A stretch of 64,000 nt of DNA, from NCBI RefSeq assembly GCF_921293095.1, contig NC_060256.1:88629851-88693850 (forward strand), in the 5' to 3' direction. The notes under the pieces are model-generated. The model saw only the letters and a list, made by a program, of their open reading frames with translations. It did no database searches and had not been told where the DNA came from. The DNA comes from Ischnura elegans. Taxonomy: Eukaryota; Arthropoda; Insecta; Odonata; Coenagrionidae. The translations under genes and the position numbers were made by a program. Below are positions 55,640 to 64,000 of this stretch, piece after piece. The number at the start of each line of letters is the position of its first letter. The stretch's first letter is position 1.

Positions 55640-56585
55640 GATTGTTTATCAATATACGACACAAGCTTTCTTCGGTTGATACTATTTATAAATTCTTTTC
55701 CGACTATGCACCAGGTTACCGGCTTCATTATCACCGACTTTTCCGGAAACGTCTTATTCCTAAATGTGAGACGATGGAAAAAAACCGTCTTGAAAATGGG
55801 AAACAAATAATTCTACAAAACAACGGCGGATATTAAGCCAATTATCTGGTGCAGAACCAGAGAAGAATTCCTAAATGTCAATTGATAGTTTATGAAGAAA
55901 AGTCACTAACTCATGTTAAACTATGTGGTATTCCATTTTAAGGTTTCTTGGATGAATGTCGATTACTTATTACACTTCTTTTCATTAAATATAGCGACCT
56001 GGGTTTCGATTAATATTTATCATTTTCAGGCGAAAATTACGTATTAGCTACTTATCTTATTATTTTAACCTCAGTTACGTAACGGAATAAGAGATTAATT
56101 TTGAAATGGACACCAGAATAGGGGAAAAAGATGGGTAAATGTATGAGTTTATGAGAGTGGTTATTAAAAATAAAGCGACCCGGGTGATTTTAAAATGAAA
56201 ATTTAAAATTATGTAACGACCTTCGCGAATCAGATTCCTAAGAGCAGTTAAAAATTAAAAAAGAAAGAATCAGGACAACTCTTGCGCTTAAGACTTACAT
56301 CAAAATTACTTAAGTTTATAACTTGGAGACAAATATGTTGATTATGGAATTTAAATCGCACATAAATAACTTTTGCCAACTTTTCTCAACTCCTACTACT
56401 TATCATACATTAATTTATAACAGTTTTGCATCCATGGTCGACGCCCATTTATGGAAAATGGTAAATTATGGATAATATTGAGGGCTCACAGAATGTTAAA
56501 AATTGAACGCTTCAATTTTTCGACTTGTGCTTTTTCGACCTCTCCTTCTGGGATTACCCCTTCCTCTGAATCTAACGCCTTGCCC
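55640..56585. other. intergenic, no gene recognised
   Basis: AT-rich; possible far end of the LINE remnant. The 64-codon plus frame at 55642-55836 has no recognisable domain. Confidence 0.35.
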
Positions 56586-56591
56586 TCCTGA

Positions 56592-56849
56592 TATGGGCGG
56601 AGTTGTTGGGGGAAGGAGGAACCTGCCCCACCCCCAAATGTAATGGTAATTTGTTCGAAAAAAAGTACGAAAATAAATTTTAGTCTTAGGTAGAAATTAC
56701 AATGCTGTCTTCAGGAGCTAATTTAAACAAATTTTCCAGGAACACATTGGGGCCCTCGTTTCATTTGGGGATGTTCCATAGCCCCCCTCCCCCCCGTAAG
56801 ATTGCATGACCCCCCCCCCCCCAACATAAAACTCTAAACTTCGCCCATG
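56592..56849. mobile_element. putative hAT-type MITE
   Basis: TATGGGCGGAGTTG and the inverted end AACTTCGCCCATG enclose 258 bp with C and G runs. Flanking CCTCCTGA and CTTTCCGA match at five of eight positions, so the duplication is weak. It resembles the 44039 element in style, not in sequence. Confidence 0.45.
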
Positions 56850-57524
56850 CTTTCCGACCAGATTTCCTATACGTTTAAACCCGACTCGACTAATACAGAG
56901 TCGTATTTACCATCCAAACTTCCTCCAGTCAAATTCCTACACCTTTTACATCGGATGAAATCGTTACTTATCTATCGTGAATGACGATCTATCTTTTACA
57001 GCACTAAGATGTGAAAAGAAATAGCGCTATATATTAAAGACAACAAAACAGGTGAGGCATTACAAAGGTTCTTCGGGTTTCCAGCCGTGTGAGCGAGTCT
57101 TTACACACACTCACCCGATTTTATACTCGAGAAAACCTTATTCAGTCAATTCGTCGGGAAAACACCATATCTTTCTTCAAGGTGAGGGATGTTCTAAAAT
57201 ATTTTTGAGTGGACCATCTGTCGTCTCCAGTCAGGAGTGCATAATGAACATTGAGAAAAAATAGTTCAATATCATTATAGAATAGAACATTTCGCTAATT
57301 ATGGCTTGCGATTGGCAAAGTATGGGCACATGTTTTTCCGCCGGGGCGCATATCCTCTTCATAGCTCTTCCTTTACTCTGTGGCAGCTGAATTTTGGAGA
57401 TCATATACCGTGCGTGTTTTGTCCTGGGCGTGGCTCCAATGTGCGACATCGTCCTTCACTAATTGACCACCGCAAACATTTTTTTATCAGTGACATCTTC
57501 CCTCAGAAATAGTTTTTTGTATTA

Positions 57525-57800
57525 CCTGCAGGCAGAGCGGGTTAGAGCATTGGCTACTGACCATAGGGCTCCGCATATAAATCCCGCGGGATGAAACTTT
57601 GGACACCCCCTACTCTAGATCCTTTCTGTGGGTGATGGCTGAGTTAGACCAACTGGCTCTCCCACTTTGAAGGTGAACTGGACTAGGTCTACCTCTACAT
57701 TCATCTATTCCATAGAGCATTTGGACTGAAGGTTGGAATAAACGCTCATCCCTTTGCTGACAACTGTATTGGCGCATGAGATTTTGATTAACAATCGAAG
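57525..57800 (+). repeat. tRNA-derived SINE
   Basis: GCAGAGCGGGTTAGAGCATTG (box A-like) and GGGCTCCGCATATAAATCCC (box B-like, diverged) are followed by an unrelated body with ACCAACTGGCTCTCCC. Poly(A) and duplication not seen. Confidence 0.5.
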
Positions 57801-57804
57801 CCAT

Positions 57805-58230
57805 TCAAGAAAAATAAAAATACCGAATAATACACAGAGAAGTTTAGATTCTTTTAATCTTCTGAAGACATTCAATTGTGTTTATAACAGGTAAAATTGA
57901 TAAGTGTAGCGGTAATAATACTTTCACGGCAGCAGGTGTTTGGTGAAGCTTCCCAACGAAGACTTTTATTTTTATTTTTTAACTTTTGTTTGAAACTCCG
58001 TTTGTGTAATTTTAAAATGTCTCCGTTCCGCTCCTTTTAAACATACTATTCAGCGCAACCCTTGAGCTTCTGGAACCCCACTGCTAAATGAAAACCCATA
58101 TTAAACTCCTATTTGTTTTGGGAAAATATACCCTATGGAATCAGACCTCGAGCATAACTTCCAAAAAAGATCATTTATTTTTCCTTGCTCCCATTCCATA
58201 TCGATCAATTTTTATATTAATGCATTTGAA
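57805..58230. other. intergenic, no gene recognised
   Basis: AT-rich DNA between the SINE and MITE-G copy 5. Confidence 0.4.
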
Positions 58231-58235
58231 ATTAC

Positions 58236-58902
58236 AATAGGGTGGTTTCCTTTTATTTTTTTATTGCCTATATCGAAAGATTAATACTCCTGGAAAACGT
58301 TTTTCTCGCTTTTAGATTTTTAAATGACGATATCTATTTTTAGCGATTAAATGAAAACTGAAAATTTTCAAGCGCGCGAAAACGCGACGGCTAAGTATGA
58401 ATGCTGGGAAAATACTCCGTGTGACGTCGTTCTGATTCCCACTGCCGCAAGTGAGGTGACCTTAGGGCGAGGCTTTGAGCGGATACGACGCAGGATGCTA
58501 GCAGGTAGCAGAGTACCCTGCTAGCTGGTAGCGCTTGGCTTAAATAAGGATTATTAATACCCTATCAAAAGAAGGAAACTTTCCGACCTAAGGCAGTTTT
58601 AATAGGTGATTATTAAGACATGTTTCCCTGAGCTCTGTGCCTCATGCATGCATTGGTAATCTCAGACAATGTAAAAGTCCTATCTACTCGTATAGAAACT
58701 AGGTCCCTGTGACGTCACGTGAGGTGGCATCGCATGGGCGCCAATCTGGCCTTTTTCAAATGAGGATAAAATTGACCATTGCCATTCGTCTAAACCGGTA
58801 TTTCTAAAACCAAATAATTTGTATATTATGAATACACTAATGGTGGGTAACGAATCGCAATCAATGCCTTTCGTTTTCTTTGATGAAGGAAACTACCCTA
58901 TT
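58236..58902 (+). mobile_element. MITE-G copy 5
   Basis: AATAGGGTGGTTTCC to GGAAACTACCCTATT, 667 bp. It carries the extra GCAGAGTACCCTGCTAGCTG segment also found in copy 1, so the two define a subfamily. Confidence 0.9.
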
Positions 58903-59740
58903 AGAGTAAGGTTAAGTCGGAGGCGGGTGACGTTACTAACTTGCTCCTAACACACCTAGAGCGTCTCAATAGTAACATGGTATTATGTCACGTGACTTGA
59001 ATACGATTAGCGAATGGTATTGGTGTGGAACTGGGCGTCAATAAAAATCACTCGAGGGAAGCTCAAGGACCTTTTCATTGGTGAGTAAAGGAAATAATAT
59101 ATAATATATTGAAAAGTTTACCTATATTACACAAATCAAACAAACAAAAATTATATACGCAATTGTCCTGAGTAAATACAAAGAATATTGGGGGGCAACG
59201 ACACGTACCATTACTTCACAAATAAAATCAACATAATGTGTAAACTAAATTGTTAAGTATTTAAGACAAAGAAAGAGTTTGTATCGGGATCAACCACGTG
59301 TACGACCGAATGCCGCTATTTCCATTGTACGACTCCATTTTTGTTTATTTTCGCGTCGTCAACAAGAATCGCTGACCACTATTATTTGACTCCCATTTTA
59401 TCTTGGGAAAGTCGTCAAGGAGAAATTTTTCATTATTGCATATAATTTTGATGAGCACCTAATTTTTTTTCTCTAGGGCTCATTGACGCTTAAATTTCCC
59501 ACGTCACGTGATACATATGAAGTGTTCTGGTGTTTACCGAAGCTACCCAACCGCCCTCTACTCATCCACACTTCAAGAGTCACACTGATTGTGAGTTTTT
59601 TTCGCTCGTACTCCAATATTAGTTTTCCATTGACGGAACCCAATAATAGAATATCATAATTAGAAAATGAACTAGGGATGAAACGGAATTCCATAAACCA
59701 GATAAATTGCATGCGTAAAATATATTAGAGGACGTCTATC
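58903..59740. other. spacer between two MITE-G copies
   Basis: No gene recognised. A TATAATATATTG-type low-complexity stretch lies near 59100. Confidence 0.4.
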
Positions 59741-60387
59741 AATAGGGTGGTTTCCTATTATTTTTATTGCCTAAATCGAAAGATTATTACTCCTGGAGTA
59801 CGCATTTCACGCTCTTAGATTTTCGAATGACGATATCTATTTTTCGCGATTAAACGAAAAGCGAACATTTTCAAGCGCGCGATAACGCGAAGGCTAAGTA
59901 GGAATGATGGTAAAAGTCCGTGTGACGTATTTCTGGTTCCCGCTGCCGCCCTGTGAGGTGACCTTGAGGCGAGGCTTGAGCGCTAATACGACGCGACGCA
60001 GGCTGCTAGCAGGTAGCGCTTGGCTTAAATATGCATTATTACTACCTTACCAAACGAAGGAAACTTTCCGATCTCGGACAATTTTAATAAGTGATTATTA
60101 AGAGATATTTCCCTGAGCTCTATGACTCATGCATACATTGGTAATCTCAGGCGATGTAAAACTCCTATCCTCTCGTGTAGAAACTAGGTCCCTGTGACGT
60201 CACGTGGAGTGAAATCGCATGGGCGCCAATCTGGCCTTTTTCAAATGAGGTTAAAATTGACCATTGCCATTCGTTTAAACTGGGATTTCTAAAACAAAAT
60301 AATTTGTATATTATGAAGACACTAATGGTGGGTAACGAATAGCAATCAATGCATTTCGTTTTCTTTGATGAAGGAAACTACCCTATT
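59741..60387 (+). mobile_element. MITE-G copy 6
   Basis: AATAGGGTGGTTTCC to GGAAACTACCCTATT, 647 bp, same orientation as copy 5 and 838 bp from it. It lacks the copy 1/5 extra segment. Confidence 0.9.
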
Positions 60388-60389
60388 AC

Positions 60390-62240
60390 ATGAGGTTATT
60401 TTGACGATTTGTGGACCTTACGCCCTTAGTGAGATATCGCGAGATTCGGCAAATCCCAGCCTACGGCCCTCTAATCTCACGTTGGATTGTTCAAAATGCG
60501 TATTTTCAGTGTAAATACGTTCATCTATACTTCATTGCGTTGAATTTATTGAAAAAACAATTTGTTTAATTATTTTCATTTAGGATTAGTTAAGACTATA
60601 ATTATTTAATATTATTACTAAGATCGTAGTCTGGAATCACATTTAACATTGTTTCTTGCTGAAAATAATACGTGGTACTTTCCAGAACCCACCCTTTCCC
60701 CCACGTGAAATAAGGTGAGAATCGGCCTAACCTCCTCCACCCCTAAATTCCCCACGTGATTAATGGACTTGTAATTAATGGATGACCCTTTATGCACTAC
60801 TCTACTTCATGCAGATCAAAAGAAAACTTCGGGAGCTTAATGAATTGATGCCTGCAAAATATGAATATTGTAAATATTTTAAATGCTGTCTTTTGGTTTT
60901 CCTCTTTTTTTATTTTCCTCTTTTTTTACATATTTAAAGCTGGAAAGTAATTCATTGATTGGGTGATTGACACAAATTAGTAGCCCAAACTGTGATAGGT
61001 GTGGGTATATGGAATATTGGACGTAAAAGTAAAAAAAAATTCATCGGGAGGAAAAATCTGAAAAGTTGAAAAAGTCGATTAGTTTTCGAGATATATCGAC
61101 TTGAATTAACATGGGAGCCTTATGGGACTACAACTTTATCGCTTTTATTTTGTACTTTTAAACGCCCGAGGAACATGATATTCAATGGACATGGACTAGA
61201 TTTTTTGGTCGATTTTTTGGTGTGGTTGCCATAGCGACGAATTGATATTTAGTATTTTTTATTACTGTTTGAATGCTCTCAATGCTTTTCTTATGGGAAA
61301 ACTTTAGGAATTTTTTTGACCAACTTGCAATAATCGTACGACAAATTCCTTTGCCAAAAAGTTAGAGAATTCTTTGGTTAATTTTTTGGCTATCGTAAAA
61401 TTTTCGTACGTTGAAACAATTCCGAGGAATAAACGATTTCGATTTAACATTGTCGTGATGGGCGAATTTTCAAACTCGGATTTCAGCCTTGAGACATGTG
61501 CCGTATGAAAATTTGGACTCTTCAGGAAAAACCGTTAGAGGTCACGTTTGAGCTTACTTTCGCCGTAACCCTCTTGGTTAATTCATAATTAAATTCCGAA
61601 AAATGTCCTGCACGCGAAAAATCATTGTCGCCATTTTTTTGCGGAGCATGCAATCTTGAATATCTTAGCAACCGTTTAAGCTAGAGAAATGAAATTTTCA
61701 GAGTAATAATATTATTAAAATGGTCAACTTTTGCAATGATGACCATTTCGCTCGATCGATTCATGTGCGAGTTATATCGATACCAATCTCCTTGGTTACG
61801 CTTAAATCGCTAATAACTTTTTTCTAAATCAAAGCATGAATGTGAAAGTCATATATAATACTACTGTTAATGCCTTTTCTTCGACAAAAGTTAAATCAAG
61901 CGAATCGAGCGATTACAGTCGAAGTTATGATCGATAAAAGGTTGCATTCGATTGAGCCATTTTTCAGACCTATTTACATAGTTACGGGGATAAAAATTAT
62001 AAAAATATGTAAGGGAAGAAATGAATTATGCGTACACATAAATTATTTAGATGAGTATTGTTTCCTAACGAAGATATATCAATATGAATTTATATCTTTT
62101 TGTATTAGGTCCCCGTAAGAAATACACGCATCGCCCTATATACGTCACCAATATAAGAACATAGGCGAAATTTTGAAAGCGGGGATAGTAGAGAAGAGAG
62201 GGATAAGGGTATGGCCATCGCATGGATGGGTTATCAATAG
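60390..62240. other. AT-rich DNA leading into the satellite
   Basis: No gene or clear repeat. The density of TCGA/TATCGA words rises toward the satellite, but no 315-bp periodicity is visible here. Confidence 0.4.
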
Positions 62241-62244
62241 GATG

Positions 62245-64000
62245 CGAATTTTTCAATACAGGTGGCAGTATAGTCGAATGTACGATTCGATTTTTATAGC
62301 AAATACGGAAATTGGCATAAAATGATAAGTGTATACGTTGGACCAATGAAATTTAGTGAATTGGTACATCATGGTATTCCTCACAATGCGCAATGAAAAC
62401 ATGTTTTGTATATAGTCTGACGCTCGATATACATCGAATCTACTTTTTCTTAAAATATATCAAATTGCTATAGCATATAGGATTTTACATCTAAGGACAT
62501 AGTAGACAAGGAAATACATAGTAGATACCCATATCCCCGAAATTAAACCAAAAACATTGCGAATTTCAAAGTACAGATGTCAGTATGATCGAAAAGTCGA
62601 TTCGATTATTATAGCAAATACGTTAATTGGCATAACTTCAATTGTGTTTCCGTTGGACCAATGAAATTTGGTGAATGGGTACATCTTTGTATTCCTCACC
62701 ATGCCCAATGGAAATTTGTTTTGTATGTAGTCTCACGCTCGATATATATCGAATATAATTTTTATTAAAATATATCGAATTGCTATAACACATTGGATTT
62801 TACATCCAAGGACATATTTGACCAGGAATTATATAGTAGATACCCATAGACTGTAAGTTAAACCAAAAGCAATGCGGATTTTAAAGTACAGATGTCAGTA
62901 TGGTCGAAGAATCGATTCGATTATTCTAGCAAATACGTTAATTGGCATAACTTCAATAGTGTTTCCGTTTGACCAATGAAATATGTTGAATGGGTACATC
63001 TTTTTATTCCTCACAATGTCCAATGAAAATATGTTTTGCATGTAGTCTCACATTCGATATATATCGAATCTGCTTTTTCACAATTTATATCGAATAGCTA
63101 TAACATATAGGATTTTACACCCATGGGCATTCTTGACCAGGAATTATATAGTAGATGACCATAGACTGGATATTAAAAAAATGTCATTGCGGATTTTACA
63201 TTACAGATGTCAGTATAATCGAAAGATCGAATCGATTATTGTAGCAAATACGCAAATTGGCATAACTGGATTAGTATATACGTTGGACCAATGAAAATTG
63301 GTGAATGGGTACATCTTGGTATTCCTCACATTGCCCAATGGAAATATATTTTGCATGTAGTCTCACATTCGATACATATCGAATCTGCTTTTTCACAAAT
63401 TATATCGAATAGCTATGACATTTAGGATTTTACACCCATGGGCATTCTTGACCAGGAATTATATAGTAGATGACCATAGACTGGATATAAAAAAATGTCA
63501 TTGCGGATTTTACATTACAGATGTCAGTATAATCGAAAGATCGAATCGATTATTGTAGCAAATACGCAAATTGGCATAACTGGATTAGTATATACGTTGG
63601 ACCAATGAAAATTGGTGAATGGGTACATCTTGGTATTCCTCACATTGCCCAATGGAAATATGTTTTGCATGTAGTCTCACATTCGATACATATCGAATCT
63701 GCTTTTTCACAAATTATATCGAATAGCTATAACATTTAGGATTTTACACCCACGGGCATTGTTGACCAGCAATTATATAGAAGATGACCATAGCGTGGAA
63801 ATAAAATCAATATCGTTGCGGTTTTTACAGTGCAGATGTCAGTATAATCGAAAGATCGATTCGATAGTTATAGCAAATGCTGAAATTAGCATATTTTGAT
63901 TAGTATATACGTTGCACCAATGACATTTTGTGAATGGGTACATCTTGGGATTCCTCACAATGCCCAATTGAAATATTGTTTGCGTTTAGTCTCACGTTCG
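62245..64000. repeat. satellite array, about 315-bp monomer
   Basis: CAGATGTCAGTAT-type landmarks occur at 62259, 62574, 62889, 63204, 63518 and 63833, a spacing of 315, 315, 315, 314 and 315. Each unit contains an ATCGATTCGATTATTATAGC-like block, TTGGACCAATGAAA, GAATGGGTACATCTT, a TCGATATATATCGAA-like palindrome and TTAGGATTTTACA-like sequence. The units starting at 63204 and 63518 are almost identical, while the first unit is most diverged. The array runs past the right edge. No coding capacity. Confidence 0.93.

Noticed and set aside
62245..64000. A CRISPR array
   Set aside because: Units are 315 bp and repeat along their whole length without unique spacers, and the DNA is animal nuclear; this is a satellite.

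Overview
This window is an AT-rich, repeat-dense stretch of animal nuclear DNA, most likely from an arthropod (probably an insect). Coding sequence is sparse and split by GT-AG introns. There are no operons, Shine-Dalgarno sites or bacterial gene density. The transposon mix is typical of arthropods: Penelope-like, piggyBac-like, hAT, Tc1/mariner, P-like with a THAP exon, Ty3/gypsy, LINE and tRNA-derived SINE copies. No species-level assignment is attempted.

Host genes. (1) The left 13 kb hold, on the minus strand, most of WDR92/DNAAF10 (Monad), a seven-bladed WD40 co-chaperone of axonemal dynein assembly. Seven coding exons (12918 down to 2010) join in phase and cover about 286 of about 357 residues; the last exon(s) lie beyond the left edge. 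Its introns carry SINEs, MITEs and a dead gypsy fragment. (2) A plus-strand exon at 25772-26194 encodes a protein with an InaF motif, the short membrane helix of TRP-channel-associated InaF proteins. (3) Two minus-strand segments (19291-19100 and 18737-18600) look like in-phase coding exons of an unrecognised gene, ending in a stop and a polyadenylation signal. (4) Weaker exon candidates lie at 320-499 (minus) and 44672-44824 (plus).

Mobile DNA. A roughly 660-bp MITE family (called here MITE-G, ends AATAGGGTRGTTTCC) is present six times, and each copy carries CRE/E-box-like palindromes. Four hAT-type MITEs were found, three with clear 8-bp target duplications, plus two weaker candidates. A pogo-like TA-flanked MITE has its own paralogous empty site in the window. 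Other elements are a mariner-type MITE, a TTAA-flanked piggyBac-type MITE, a broken piggyBac transposase with its 3' terminus, a P-like remnant with a THAP exon, a solo LTR with a 4-bp duplication, three large foldback elements and a Penelope-like pseudogene between inverted pseudo-LTRs. The last 1.75 kb is a satellite array of about 315-bp units that runs off the right edge.

Most notable signal: at least eight sites, in unrelated-looking repeats, share a hammerhead-ribozyme-like layout: YWGANGA, one extra base, a short stem with different sequence but preserved pairing, then GAAA. Two of them are the inverted pseudo-LTRs of the Penelope-like element, a class known to carry hammerhead motifs. 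This suggests several diverged ribozyme-bearing retroelement families, though the motifs depart from the canonical core and activity is unproven.
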